A stretch of 64,000 nt of DNA from Euglena gracilis (GCA_039621445.1 CP154956.1:38280553-38344552); one strand, 5' to 3'; numbered from the stretch's first letter, positions 28,905-40,000 are shown. Notes: generated by a model not told the origin, from the sequence alone. Program-made: numbers and translations.

Positions 28905-31900
28905 GTGGAGACTGGACGAGACCTCCGTCCCCCCCCAGCAACCTGCTGTCTGGAGTGGGCTTCGTTTTGAAGAAAAGTTGACGGCAAGAGATGTGTGCTG
29001 ATGTATAATGCATCCATATCACCAGGAAGGGGTGACTTCTGGGGGGAGAACACATTGGGCAACAAATAGGGGTGTGAATTGCCGAAAAACGGAATGACAG
29101 CTATTTGACAATACCCTTTTTTTTTAGCAATTTAAAGCTCAAGCTCACATGGTCCTTTTTTTTGTTCATTTTGCATTGTTCAGCACCATATTGCTCCCAT
29201 ATCACAATGTGAACTAGGGCAAAATTTTCTGGGACAGGGGGCACAGTCGGCAAAACTGTTTTCCAGCCAGCCGAAAGCCTCCAGCCTTTGAGCTGGATCC
29301 CCCAGGGGGTCGTCAAACGACGCCTTGCTCTCCCCCCAAAGAGAGCAAACGAGCAGCCATCACCGGCCAGCCAAACGAACCGTCCCCATCGACATGGCGC
29401 ACATGGCCGCCCTCTCCCCCCCATCCCATCAGGCGTACAAGTGTGCGCGTATGTGCATGCCCGCCCTGTTTTTTTTTTTTTCATGCTCTTTCCCTGAAGT
29501 CCTGCCGTACCTTGGGAGTGGCCGCCATCAAGGCTGCGGGGATCCATCTGGAGGAGCTGCTGTTGGATGGCAGTGCGAGGATGTGCCACAGCATTGCGTT
29601 CGAGCTGCGGCGGCACCTCGGCTGGGCCGCCGCTCAACCCACAAGTGGGACCCCACCAGGGGTTTTTTAATCGTGGACCCCCGGGGGGGGGAGGGGGGGG
29701 TAGGGTGGGTGGGTCCGGCCGAGCCCCCCCCCCCCCCCCGGGAGAAACTTTTCGGCGCCGCAGGCGCCGAAAAAATTCTATTTTAGCACTTTTCGCGATT
29801 TTTCGGCCATTTTTTGTGGGTCCCCCGGGACCCCCCCCCCCCCCCCCGGGGAACCCCCAGGGGGAGGGTGGAGTGGGGGGACACCCCCCACCCCCCCCCC
29901 CCGGTATTAAAAAAACCCCTGGACCCCAGGACATGCGTACCAACCATACAGTCACTTAGTCACTGGCCGACCTCACCTGGGGTGGGTAACTGGTTTTTCA
30001 GGGTGTCTGAGGAGTGAACCGATGCCGGAACGTTTTTTCATGTTTGTGGTCAAATTTCCCTTGGATTCCAGAGTGGCCGATCCCCCCGGGGGGGGGGTGA
30101 ATGACTGGTTTTCCGGGAAAAAAGTGAGCGACTGGTTTTTGGAAGACTGGAAGTGACCCCCCCCCCGTGGGTCGGTAAATTATTGTATGGTCCCAACTCT
30201 GGGAGCGGTGAAGGAGACCCAGGGAGTGGACCCGGCAGCAACGTAAGGTTCACCTTTGCCCCCAGGAGGGGGGAGGGTGCCTTTCCACAGTGTACACAGC
30301 GGATCCCGCCAGCCAACATCCTGCCAGCAGCCTTTCTGCAGCCTTGGAGCCCCCCCATCATATCGAACAAGGGCTTTGACGTGCAAGGACTGGTCCTCGA
30401 AAACATTTCTTCTGTTATGGGATCTCCCAAAAGCTTGATAAGGTATGATTGGTGTTCAAATTCCATGCCTGGCGAACTGTGCTGAACCGTGGAACCTGCT
30501 CCAAAGGGAAGTTTCTCTTCCTGCTGGGAATGGCATTGGAGTTACCTTGTCCCCCCCCCCCCAATGCCTACCCATCTCTTCCAGAGTTTACGACATGTCA
30601 TGGCGACTGCCCACGGCTGAGGATGTTGGGGAGCGTGGCCCCGACATGGCCAACCTGGGGTGTGAGATGGTGGACCTCCTGGACCGGGTCTACAGCAGCG
30701 CCGACAGGATCCATCGCGTCCAGAGCGTGTACGGCGAGGGGGTGCGGGTCTTGGTCGCGTGGGACCGGCCGAAGAGCACCCGGCGTGGGGCCGCGGACCG
30801 CACGATGCTCGGGGTGATGATGTACAAGCTGGGGGACCTGGATGTGGAGTTTGAGTCGGAGCACAACCCCATTGAGGACTCTGCACAGGCTGGCCCGTCC
30901 GGTGGGCCGAAAATGGAACGGCGGCGATTTTGACCACGAGTTCGCCTGCCTCGTGACGTGGACCGGGCCATTATGTATTACCTCGTCACGCGCGACGGCT
31001 CCCCCCGGGGCCTGGGGAAAAGCTTGACGATGCTATTCCTCGCAGATGTCGACGCAGAGGGGAGAGCCGCCGTCGCACGCACTGCAACACTGGAAGCAAC
31101 CTCCAACAATGGGAGCAGTAGGGCAAATCTCTCCGAGGTTTCTTTTTCACTTGGAAGACCCCGGGGGGGGAGGGGTGGGCAGGTCTGGGGCTGGACCCCC
31201 CGGGGGGGGTCCCGCACAGGGTTTGATATAAGGAGGGCGTACATGGTTTAGGTGGGGGGGTGTCCCCCCCCTCCTGGCCCGCAGGGGGGGTCCGGACCCC
31301 CCCCACCTGCCAGGGGGGTCCGGACCGACCCTCGGGGGGGTTCCCGGGACCCCCCCCAAAATGGTCAATTTTTTCCTCCGGCGCTTTGCGCCGAAAATTT
31401 TTTGCATTTTTGGCACATTGTTGCCCAAAAAGTGCCCAAAATGGCACTTTTGGTCGTTTTGGGGGGTCAAAAATTTTCGGTCCGGCGCTTTGCGCCGGGC
31501 CGAAATCCGGCCACCCTGACCGCGCACCTGTTTAGGTGGGGGGGGGTGTCCCCCCCCACCCCCCCCCCCCCCTGGCCTGCAGGGGGGGGTCCGGACCACC
31601 CCCCCCACCTGTCCTTATATCGAACCCTGGTCCCGCACCAGCGTCCTGGGTATGGGTTTCGTCTCGAAGCACGGAAAATATTTTGGCATATTCCCTTTGA
31701 CGGCTTGGATTTTTTGGGGGGGGGATCCCGTGCCGGGCTGGGTGGGTGACCTCCCCTCCCCCCGAGGGGGGGGGGCTTAAAAAAAAGCCTGCTGACCCCT
31801 GCTGCAAAACCCGTTTGCCCGTTTCTGGCAGTGGGTGGGGCGTGCCGCCATCCTCAACCTGGGGGTGGACACCCCGGCGTCGTTCTACGAGCAGTTCGGG

Positions 31901-32143
31901 TTCCACTTCGTGCGGGGCACGTACAGCCGGAAGCGGATGCTAAGGCCCGCAGTGGCCCCCGGGGCCAAGGCGAAGACGAAGAAGGCCCCGGCGGTGGGCG
32001 GCCTGGAGGCGGCGAAGGCGAAGGCGGCCAAGAAGGCGGCGGGCAGGGGTGGCGGCGCAGCGGGGAAGGTGACGGTCCCTCCTGTGGCCCCGGCCAGGCA
32101 CCCACATGACCCGCAGCCATCCCTGAGAAAGTTGCGCGAGTGA
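28719..32143 (+). CDS. Protein with a GNAT acetyltransferase-like domain, gene model
   Basis: Exons: 28,719-28,904 (possible start ATG 28,767); 29,500-29,656 plus 29,922-29,985; 30,342-30,442; 30,585-30,901; 30,941-31,137; 31,832-32,143. All junctions agree in phase. The C-terminal part has GNAT features: SPRGLGKSLTMLFL resembles the acetyl-CoA loop (R/QxxGxG/A), DVDAEGR...ATLEATS and SFYEQFGFHFV resemble the last strands. GNAT enzymes transfer acetyl from acetyl-CoA to amines; the substrate is unknown. The N-terminal half (VYDMSWRLPTAEDVGERGPD; GVRVLVAWDRPKSTRR) is not recognised. The tail is Ala/Lys-rich and basic. One hAT-like element interrupts an exon and another lies in an intron. Confidence 0.7.
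29500..29656 (+). CDS. GNAT-like gene, exon upstream of an in-exon element
   Basis: After TTTCCCTGAAG the frame reads SCRTLGVAAIKAAGIHLEEL and then AFELRRHLGWAAAQPT. It ends at the element at 29,657; the frame continues after it at 29,922. Confidence 0.65.
29657..29921. mobile_element. hAT-like element inside a GNAT-gene exon
   Basis: The ends CAGGGGTTTTTTAATCGTGG and GGTATTAAAAAAACCCCTG are inverted repeats. The flanks are GACCCCAC and GACCCCAG, a 7-of-8 match. The 265-bp body has poly-G and poly-C arms around GGCGCCGCAGGCGCC. Removal plus one target copy keeps the frame open to a donor at 29,986 (TGG|GTAACT), whose phase fits the next exon. Confidence 0.8.
29922..29985 (+). CDS. GNAT-like gene, exon downstream of the in-exon element
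   Basis: The frame GTPGHAYQPYSHLVTGRPHL ends at a strong donor TGG|GTAACT. With the preceding part the exon is phase 0, matching the next acceptor at 30,342. Confidence 0.55.
30050..30175. repeat. GACTGGTTTT repeat with poly-G/C arms
   Basis: Two copies of a TGACTGGTTTTCCGGGAAAA-like unit beside C/G runs. The same unit occurs at 59,160-59,210 and 59,355-59,425. It lies in an intron of the GNAT-like gene. Confidence 0.6.
30342..30442 (+). CDS. GNAT-like gene, exon
   Basis: Bounded by TTTCTGCAG and AAG|GTATGA. It encodes PWSPPIISNKGFDVQGLVLE and NISSVMGSPKSLIR, ending in phase 2, as the next acceptor at 30,585 requires. Confidence 0.7.
30585..30901 (+). CDS. GNAT-like gene, exon
   Basis: After CTTCCAG the frame reads VYDMSWRLPTAEDVGERGPD, then LLDRVYSSADRIHRVQSVYG and GVRVLVAWDRPKSTRR. 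Reading on without splicing meets TGA at 30,931. A 39-base GT-AG intron (30,902-30,940) removes it and keeps the frame. Confidence 0.7.
30902..30940 (+). other. Candidate 39-nt intron
   Basis: It starts CCG|GTGGGC and ends CACGAG|TTC and contains an in-frame TGA. Splicing gives AGPSVRLPRDVDRAIMYYL, which is open on both sides. Another very small candidate intron is at 57,759-57,799. Confidence 0.5.
30941..31137 (+). CDS. GNAT-like gene, exon with the acetyl-CoA loop
   Basis: It encodes RDVDRAIMYYLVTRDGSPRG followed by LGKSLTMLFLADVDAEGR and TATLEATS. The RGLGKS segment matches the GNAT motif A loop. The donor is GAG|GTTTCT, phase 0. Confidence 0.7.
31217..31629. mobile_element. hAT-like element in a GNAT-gene intron
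   Basis: The ends CAGGGTTTGATATAAGG and CTTATATCGAACCCTG are inverted repeats, flanked by perfect 8-bp copies of GTCCCGCA. The 413-bp body has two GGCGCTTTGCGCC palindromes and opposing C/G runs. It lies between the exons ending at 31,137 and starting at 31,832. Confidence 0.85.
31832..32143 (+). CDS. GNAT-like gene, terminal exon
   Basis: After TTTCTGGCAG the frame reads WVGRAAILNLGVDTPASFYE and QFGFHFVRGTYSRKRM, the usual final strand and helix of a GNAT fold, then a basic Ala/Lys/Gly-rich tail, ending at TGA 32,141-32,143. Confidence 0.75.
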   Translation, partial: WVGRAAILNLGVDTPASFYEQFGFHFVRGTYSRKRMLRPAVAPGAKAKTKKAPAVGGLEAAKAKAAKKAAGRGGGAAGKVTVPPVAPARHPHDPQPSLRKLRE

Positions 32144-32993
32144 TTTTTTGTCTTAGTGGTGCTATTTAGAGCCTTTGCGATGTAATTGCAGTGAGCCATG
32201 CTCCGCATTTCTGATGAATTTGCTTCAGAAGCTGGAGAAGAAAAACGTGCTTGGCAAATTTTCCTACTTGCCTTGTTTCTCTTTAATGATGCCAAAGTTG
32301 GTCAGGGTTGGGCGGAAGAAATTGTCCTCCTGGGTTACCATTTGAGCCATATGCTATCTCAGTATCTGGCATGATTATTTGACCCTGTTTTTTTGTGTTC
32401 AGGAATTTTGATCCAACTGACACCCTCTTGGAATTCAACTGGATTCCCAACATGGTAACCCGGTTATTCGCAGGAAAGAGCCACAAGGAGAGAGCCAGAG
32501 GTGCTTGCCCCCAACTCCACCACCACCACCCATCGCCACCCGCTCACTCCCAGCGAGCTGTCTCTCTTCTGGGCGTGGGGGGGGGGTGGATATCTGCTCG
32601 AGGTTTTCAGTGGATCTCCCACGGGCGGGGTGCTTCGCCAGCCCCGATTTTGGCACAACCCAGCTGCAGCAGTCCCCCCCCCCTCAAACTCCCCCCCCCC
32701 GGTGGGGTACTACAATTCAGGTGGCCAGCCCTTTTTTTCTGGGTCCAGCCGAAGTTTTTTCAGAGTACAAAACTGTTTGGAACAAAGTGGACAAAACTTT
32801 GTCAGAAATGGTATTTTTTGAGCTTTGTTTTGAGTTTTACCTGCTGGCCGCATGTTGTGGGCTATGCTCATCTTTTCAAACTGGTTTTTTGTTGGTCTTT
32901 TTTTGCAGTTGTTCTTATTTATGCTTCTGTTGCCCAAACTCAGAAGGAGCTGCTTCCAGTCCCCTTGGGGGGGCTTGTGGGCCAGGGGGGGGG

Positions 32994-34080
32994 GGTTACC
33001 GTAGGAGGAGGCTCGAGATCGGACGTTCCAGCTTAAGCCTCTTGAAACGTTTTTAAGATCCCTTCAGTGGGAGGCTTAGACAGCCTTCTCGAACGAGCTC
33101 AAACGACATTTGAGGAGCTTTCGAGCCTTCTCGAATGACCTCAAACGACATTTGAGGAGGCTTTCGAGCCTCCTCGAACAAGCTCGAACGACATTCAAGG
33201 AGGCTCAAAAACCTCCTGAAATGTCGTTTGAGGTCATTCGAGGAGGCTCTAGCCTCCTCGACTTGAACGTGCTTGAATGTCTTCAAGCACGTTTGAGGGG
33301 GCTAGAGAGCCTCGTCCAACGTACATGCATGGGGCATATTTGGGACCCTCTGCAAAAAATTGCTTACAAAAAAATTGCTTACAAGGAGGACTTGCACACA
33401 CAGGGCATATGCAAAACAACAATGATTTTGTTTCTTCGGGGCCCTCCAAACAGTTGCGTACAAAAAGGCATCGGCAACAAAAGGGGTTTGAAATTAGGTG
33501 AAAAATGTATATTTCAGTTTTATGGTCGAACGTATCCCCCCCCAAATTAGACACCAGGTCTTCTTTTTGGGTTGTTCCTGAAAATCCCATGGGGGGGGTG
33601 GGGTCTCCTTTTTGGATTTTGTTGAAAAATTCGACTGAAAAAACCTTCCCACCTGAAGGTCCAAAAATAGGTCCGAAAAAGGCGATTTTTGGCAATGAGC
33701 AAAAAAACATGCCAATTTTGACACTTGCAACACGGGCAAAATTGAAAAATGTCGAAAAATTACTTATTTTGGGATCATTTTCACAGTTTGGGGGGGTCCA
33801 CTTTTTGGACTTTTGCTGAAAATCGGCAGGGGGTCTTATTTTGGGGGTGGTCTTATTTTTGGGGGGGTTCATGTTCGAGGCGGTTCGAGGAGGCTCTCTC
33901 GAACCTCGTCGAACGACCTCGAACGACATTCGACAAGGCTCTCGAGCCTTCCAAAACGACCTCGACGACATTCAAGGAGACTTTCAAGCCTCCTCGAACG
34001 AGCTTGAACGATTCAAGGAGGCTTTCGAGCCTCATTGAATGACCTCGAACGACGATTCGAGGAGGCTTGAGGACCCTGTC
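32994..34080. repeat. GAGGAGGCT/AGCCTCCTC repeat block
   Basis: Two clusters (32,994-33,310 and 33,870-34,080) of alternating TCGAACGACATTCGAGGAGG and its inverse enclose unique-looking DNA. The left edge TTACCGTAGGAGGAGGCTC matches the edge of the element at 55,919-57,496; the right edge is missing, so this is a truncated or rearranged copy. From 32,144 to 32,994 I see no secure gene. Confidence 0.75.
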
Positions 34081-34191
34081 TGCCGGCCAGCCCAAACATC
34101 CAGCCTTTGCCCAGCAAGCCCTTCTTGGCATATGCATATGCTGGAAGGAGATGTGAGACCCACCAGACTGCTCCCTGTTGTTGTCCACAGG

Positions 34192-34319
34192 AGGTGCTCA
34201 TTTCCCTCTCCCCTCGGCCTGCGTGTCAGGGTGCCTCCTTGTGCAAACACTGCCTGTCAATTCCTGATCCCTGGAAGGATCCGTTGAAGTCTGATGGAAA
34301 ACCCACATTTGAAATGTAA
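34192..34319 (+). CDS. Possible terminal exon with a CxxC motif
   Basis: After TTGTCCACAG the frame reads EVLISLSPRPACQGASLCKH and CLSIPDPWKDPLKSDGKPT to a TAA at 34,317-34,319. The CxxxxxxCxxC spacing suggests metal binding, but the family is not recognised. No firm link to neighbouring exons could be made. Confidence 0.4.
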
Positions 34320-34779
34320 AGTATTAAGAGTTGGTCATCCATTTAGTAGGGTAGGTGCAGTTGCAGCCTTTTTTTTTCTTCCTTGGCCCACCCCACCCTG
34401 GGAACCTCCCACTCCTGTGAGGTTGTCATGCCCCTTGGGAGAGTCCACCAGGGCGGTCTGTATATGATGGGTTTTTTTTAATTGAGTGAGGGATTTTTGA
34501 CTGAGTGCAGCCCCCCTTGGGGATTGTCTCAAAGACGGTGCGCAAAGACACTTTCTTTGTGTTGTGTTGTGTGTGTTTTGTGCTGGGAAGTTTTTGATTT
34601 TGAAAAAATCTGCAGTTTGTCTCTCTTTATCCCTGAGACGAAACTTTTTGTCAAGTTTTGTTATTTTTGTATTTTTGGCAATAAAATTGGATATAGTTTC
34701 GAATCTTCCGAAAATGTAAAAAATATATGTGAGCTTGGCCAAAGGGGGAAGGTGGTGTTATTGGGGAGGGCACAGTCGG

Positions 34780-35016
34780 CTCCCGGTCCTCCTCCCCCGC
34801 TCGCCCCACCCGAACCTCAGCTGGTGTTTGGCCCCGGCCCGGCGCCGGCGGGGCGGCCGCCAGCTGCCCCGCGTCCGCGGCGGCCGGTGTGCCCCGGTGT
34901 GTGGCCTCCGCCGCCACCCCTCGGGCACGGCCGTGCCACGCCGCCGGAAACGCCCGGCCCCTCCCGACGTGTGGTGGGTGGGCGGCCCGCCGCCGAAGAA
35001 GCGTCGGCACGCGTGA
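34780..35016 (+). CDS. Possible GC-rich exon ending in a basic tail
   Basis: The frame ends with RRRKRPAPPDVWWVGGPPPK and KRRHA before TGA at 35,014-35,016, which resembles a nuclear localisation signal. A second frame through the same DNA is also open and Pro-rich, so the frame is uncertain. Composition is strong for an exon. Confidence 0.35.
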   Translation, partial: LPVLLPRSPHPNLSWCLAPARRRRGGRQLPRVRGGRCAPVCGLRRHPSGTAVPRRRKRPAPPDVWWVGGPPPKKRRHA

Positions 35017-36393
35017 TGGGGGGCATGCCCTCTGGTATCCCGCTCCGGTGTCCCGGCGTTGCTGGGGTAAGCCGTTGGTGCTGAACAAAGGCTGCGGCGC
35101 TGTGGTGGGCCTCGGTGAAATTGGGTTGAAAACTGGCTGCCCGGCTCATGTTTTCAGTCAGGAAATTGATTTTTGGCACATTTTGGTTTTTTGGGGGCCC
35201 TTGCGGTTTTGATTTTCCCTGGTCTGGTGCGACCCTCAATTTAGGTCCAGTTCAGATCTCCACCCTTTGGGGGGTTAGTTGCTGAAGTCAGAAAAAAATC
35301 TTTTTTTTTATGTTTTTCACAGAGTTTAGCATGTTTTGCAAGAACTTGGCATGAATTGCCAAAATGTGATGTGTGTGTCCTTGTTTTTATTTTCCGGGGA
35401 GCATTCTTTAGAAAACATCCGGTAAGATTTGACTCACAAAATGTTTGCACTGTCTACGCCTGGGAAGTTGCCACCCAGGCCCTCACTTGCTGACTTGTGG
35501 TGCTGGGACGTTGTCACCTGGGTTGGCTTGAATTCGCTGACATATCAGGTGACAACTTCGGGGCAACTAACCCCCATTTAAGTGCACATGTGCACATCGT
35601 TGGATCGTAGTTTCGGACCCTCAGAGGTGTGACACTTGTTTGGGCACTTGCCTGAAAGCAGTTCATCGTAAAATGGCTCGTGGGGGGGGGGGGCTGCGCA
35701 CTTGTTAGGACATTTTCCGACCCTCAAATGGGAGGAGTTACCCTCAGGAAGTCTGCAATGGGATTTATCTTTTCACTTTGTTCCCCTGATATCGAATGAC
35801 ACTTTTTTGAAGAATTTTATCCCTCACAAACAATTTTCCTTTGGAAACTTCTTTCATAGAATGAGGCTTTTTGGGTGTCTGCTTTTTTGGATTTTTGTTG
35901 AAAATTTTCACCTGAAAAAAGGCCTTCCTGCGGCAGGGTCCAAAAATAGGTCCCCCAAAAGAGTGATTTTTGGCAGCGAGCAAGAATTGACTCAAAACAT
36001 GCCAATATTAAGGGAACGAAGAAGACAAATTCTCTCAGCATGTGATTATGGGAATCACGTTGAGGCTCTGAATTCGGAAAGGTTCCGAAGTATCTTCCGA
36101 AGATTTCCAAAAACTGACGCATTGAATTTTTCTGCGCACCACAGAATCTTCTGTGCCGCATTTTTTCCGTTGTTGGTGTCGCATCCGTTCATATGAGGGG
36201 AATGTTCCTGGTTTTGGGCTCTACCCCACCCCAGTGCCTGGATGCTGAAATTAGTCATTCCGTGCTATACTGCCTCTTCCTTCCCCCTTCGGCACATACG
36301 TCCACACTCCACCCCTCCCCGGGTCCCCGGGTCCCTGTGATGCCCATGCGCTCCCAGCAGTGACCCTGAGCCTTTTTCTGCTGCTTCACGCGC

Positions 36394-36483
36394 AGTGGAA
36401 GAACTCCTGGGACTCGTGGAAGAACACACGTTTAGCCTTAGGCATCATCCTGCAGAGGCACCAACAAGACAAAATCTTTTGAG
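36394..36483 (+). CDS. Possible short exon
   Basis: After CACGCGCAG two frames are open: one gives WKNSWDSWKNTRLALGIILQ ending in TGA, the other VEELLGLVEEHTFSLRHHPA. The DNA looks exonic but the frame cannot be fixed. The stretch 35,017-36,390 shows no secure gene. Confidence 0.3.
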
Positions 36484-36639
36484 GTTGGGGTTGCACTTCT
36501 CGTGAGTCCAACTGCAAAGCTATGCTGAAGAGATCAGTTGCACCGGGGGGACAACCAACCAAAGCCTGTTCTCACGTTCCAAGGTGCAGTTTTGCATTTT
36601 GGGATGGACCCAGAAGGACTTCCCCCCCCCCCCCACTGC

Positions 36640-36782
36640 CCCAACCTTGCTGTGGTGCCTGGCCCCGGCTCTCTGCCCTCCTCGCATGCCGGAGGACTGC
36701 GGAGATGTGCGTGTTTCCATGCACGTCTGCGCCACGCCACCCTGGGGGCCCTCATCGTTCGATGCCCTGCACGCCGTGACCA
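36640..36782 (+). CDS. Possible exon
   Basis: The frame LLWCLAPALCPPRMPEDCGD continues VRVSMHVCATPPWGPSSFDA to a GT in a T-rich context. Codon composition resembles the surrounding exons. No domain is recognised. Confidence 0.35.
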
Positions 36783-37043
36783 GTTTTTTTTTGGATTGAT
36801 TGTTTGGTCGGCTGGCTCGGGTGGAGACCTCCCGCCCCCCGGCCCTGCCCTGTCGAAAACTTTGTGGTTTTCACCTGGCGCCAAAGAGGCTGAGAGGACT
36901 TTTGACTTTTAGACTTCGGGGTTTGTTGCTGACTGACTGGAATGTTTTTTTTTTGAGGAGGGATTGGATTCTGAGAGGAAAGTGACCCCAAGGGTCAAAA
37001 AAGAAGAACAGCCTGCATGGCACCTTCCATGAATGCAATGCAG

Positions 37044-37091
37044 CAGGGGGAAAGCTGTAGGTTTTGTGAGTGCACATTCTGCAGGTATGTG
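37044..37091 (+). CDS. Cys-rich exon, part before a MITE
   Basis: After ATGCAG the frame reads QGESCRFCECTFCRYV. It runs into the MITE at 37,092. After the MITE and its duplicated GGTATGTG the same frame resumes (VQVLDEPSSLATALCKASNA) to a stop at 37,481-37,483. Confidence 0.5.
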
Positions 37092-37400
37092 CAGGACGGT
37101 CCATAAGGGACGGGAAGTTTTTTTTTTTTTTTTGTTAAGGACCGCCCCTTAAGGACCGCCCCCCCGACCAAGGATCGACCGGGACTTGAACGGGGGTCGA
37201 AAACCAAAAAGTCGAAAAACGCATTTTTTGACGCTATGGGCGGATGGGCGATGTTCCAAAAGTGCCAGGAATCACTTTTTTTCCCGAAGTCGACCCGTTT
37301 CGGGCAAAATACGGCCACTTTTCGGTCATGGATTTTCAAAAAAATTTCTCGGCTGTGCCGGGACGGGATTTTTTTTTTTTTTTGCTTAAGGACCGCCCTG
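37092..37400. mobile_element. Intact hAT-like MITE in an exon, CAGGGCGGTCC family
   Basis: The left end is CAGGACGGTCCATAAGGGAC and the right end GCTTAAGGACCGCCCTG. Perfect 8-bp GGTATGTG flanks both sides. The left copy of the target creates TGCAG|GTATGTG, a near-consensus splice donor, and a T-run followed by CTTAAG near the right end could be an acceptor, but that pair would shift the frame. Confidence 0.9.
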
Positions 37401-37408
37401 GGTATGTG

Positions 37409-37483
37409 GTCCAAGTTCTTGATGAGCCGTCATCGCTGGCCACTGCTTTGTGCAAGGCATCGAATGCCCTGCTTGTTTATTAA
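37409..37483 (+). CDS. Cys-rich exon, part after a MITE
   Basis: It continues the frame of 37,044-37,091 (VQVLDEPSSLATALCKASNA, then LLVY and TAA). A terminal exon is the simplest reading. The family is unrecognised. Confidence 0.5.
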   Translation, partial: VQVLDEPSSLATALCKASNALLVY

Positions 37484-38749
37484 AGGCCTGCTCATATAGC
37501 CATGGACTCCGTGGTCAATGAAGCTCCCAGGGTCTCCCCACAAACCGTGGGGGCGTGGCCTGACCTCCGTTGAGAACTACCCTCCGACCCCCCACCATCC
37601 CCCACCACGAATCACACTGTATCGATGCCACATGGCGTGACTGCCTCAACCCAACCTGTGAGCGACACTGCAGCAGAATATCACAAGGTACCGCCCGCCC
37701 CTTGACGATTGATATATGACTTACCTATGGCAGTGTTCATTCGCCCTTAGCTTCATTGCTCAGAAATGTTGCGTGGTGGAACAGTTTCTCTCACCATGCC
37801 CCACGTCAGGAGGCTTGCTTTCTATCCTGGTATCCTGATCAGTTTGCTGAAGAGTTTCCAATAACCCCCCCCCCTCAAATAACCTGGCGGGGTCCTCCCT
37901 CCTGGCGGGGGCCGAATAACTTGGCGGGGGGAGGGGCAAAAAAGACGGTTCCAGTAACTTGGCACCCTCCTTTTCAGGCAAAACTCCTTTATGGCGCTGA
38001 AAACAGGGCCCGAATAACCTGGCGGGGGGGGGCAGGGCCAAAAGTTGGTTCCAATAACCTGGCACCCCGCCAGGTTATTTGGGGGGGTTTGCCCCCTGGG
38101 GGGGGGGAGCTGGACCACAGCAACTCCAGGTTTGGCTAGTGGGAATTCTAGTGGACCCGGGGGGGGGGGTCTGCTAGGGCGAGCTGGTGGAAATTTAATT
38201 CCAGTGACCAGGGGTTTTCTCAAGCCGGAGGGGACCCTACCACTGGGGGGGGGGGGCTTCGGAGGCGCTTTTTGCACTTTGGCTTTTTTTGGTTGATTTG
38301 CGCATTTTCGCACATCGACCAAAAACCACTTTTAGCGCCAGCGTTGCCAGGGGTGAGAGCGAGAGGCAGCAGGATTGGACAAAATACGGGCGGTTTCTCG
38401 TTTTGGACACCAGCTCTCCAGGGAATTGCGTGTTTTTCTGCTGTTTTTTTTTTTTGAGATCGGAATGACACAAAAACCCCTGGACCTATCCCCCCAAAGT
38501 AAAAAAATCACCAACAAAAACACCAATATCCTGGTACCGCCACCTCCCATTTTGTGCGATGTGGCTCTCCTCACCGGTTGTTGGCGACCATGGCTGGCTC
38601 CTCTGAAAAGGTGTCCTCCAACCAGGGGTTGCATATTTTTTTTGCGCTCCTCTGGGTGTGGGTTTGAATCGATTTATTTTATTTTTTCAAAAACCCCACC
38701 TCTGGGTGGTCAAGGTGGTTGGGAGGGTCCAGACCCCCTCCCTACCCCC

Positions 38750-39160
38750 CCCCCCCCCTATGTCCAACGACCCCCCTATGTCCAACGACCACCCCCCCGG
38801 TCAGAGGACACTTTCTCGGAGGTTTGACCAAATTTTTGGTCCCGGCGTGAAGCGCCGGGACGAAAAATTTTGCCCAAAATTGGCCAAAAATTTGGCCAAA
38901 ATGCCATTTTTGACACTTTTTGGACAAAAATTTGTCAAAATTGCCCAAAATTTTCGGCGCAAAGCGCCGGAAGGGAAAATTTGGGCATTTTTGGGTGGCT
39001 AGGGGCCCGGGTACCCACCAACTTTCTTTTGACCCCATGTCCAACGACCACCCCCCCGGTCAGAGGACACCTTTTTGGTCACCACCCTATGTCCAACGAC
39101 CACCCCCCCGGTCAGAGGACAGAGGTTACCGGTCATTGGACATAGGGGGGGGTAATTGTT
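38750..39160. repeat. TATGTCCAACGACC repeat unit with paired palindromes
   Basis: Direct copies of TATGTCCAACGACCACCCCC with GGTCAGAGGACA surround a core with GGCGTGAAGCGCC and GGCGCAAAGCGCC palindromes. A second copy of the whole arrangement is at about 44,585-44,920 and fragments lie at 39,580-39,620 and 40,040-40,150. The region 37,500-38,750 has no recognised gene. Confidence 0.7.
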
Positions 39161-39739
39161 GGGGGGGATCTTGACCAGGCATTATTTTTAAGGCAAATTT
39201 TTTGAAAAAATTTTCAGCCATTTTATTGTTTTTTTTTTTAACGGCCTTTTAAGGTGCCATTTTCCAGGGCAGCCCAAGGGCAGTCCAGGCATCGAACCAA
39301 CATTTTTGCGTTCGTCAAAAAGTTGGCCTTTGGCCTTTTGCACATGGCCACCAAAATTCTCAACTTGCAAACTTGGCCCCCACAAGGTTGGCCCCGTGGC
39401 TTAGCCTTCAATCATGGCCTGGGCCAAGCTCCTGGGGGGCAGAGAGGTATAACCCTCCCCCACTTATAACCCCCCCCCCCTTCAGCCGAACAAGCAAACC
39501 AGATCCTGAAAACCCTGGGGGGTTTAAAAGTGGGGGGGTTCAAGGGTCAACTTTGTTTTTTAACCTCCCCCTCTTTGTCCAACGACCGGGCTTGTCCAAC
39601 GACCCCCCCCCCTGGTCAGAAGCAATCTTTTTGTGCACGATGTTGGTCCCATGAGCATGGGAAGAATTGTGTGATCAATTTCGCTTTTTTTCTTTTTGCT
39701 TTTTTCTATTGATCACAATTTACCAAAAATGTTGTGCAA

Positions 39740-40000
39740 GATTGCAACAAACGACGGAAATTTGTCAAGTTGGCCAAATTTTGGCCAACCTTTTTTTTGG
39801 CCACTTTTGGGCACTTTGGGCCAATTTTTTGCTCACTTTTGGTCACTTTTGGCCACTTTTGGTCAGTTTTTTTTTGTCCACTGTTGGCCATGTCACTGTT
39901 GGAAAAAAAAAGACAAAAAAGGTGGCCAAAAATGGCCAAAAGTGGCCAAAAATGCTTGAAGTGGCAAATAATAGCCAAAAACAGCCAAAAGAGTTCATAT
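39740..40000. repeat. TTTTGGCCA / TGGCCAAAA low-complexity tract
   Basis: Many short TTGGCCACTTTTGG units, first in one orientation and then the other. It has no coding signal. The surrounding 39,200-41,100 region likewise shows no secure exon. Confidence 0.7.

Noticed and set aside
38209-38482. Possible CAGGGGTTTTCT...AAAACCCCTG element
   Set aside because: Ends are similar to the hAT-like family but the flanking 8 bases (CCAGTGAC and GACCTATC) do not match.
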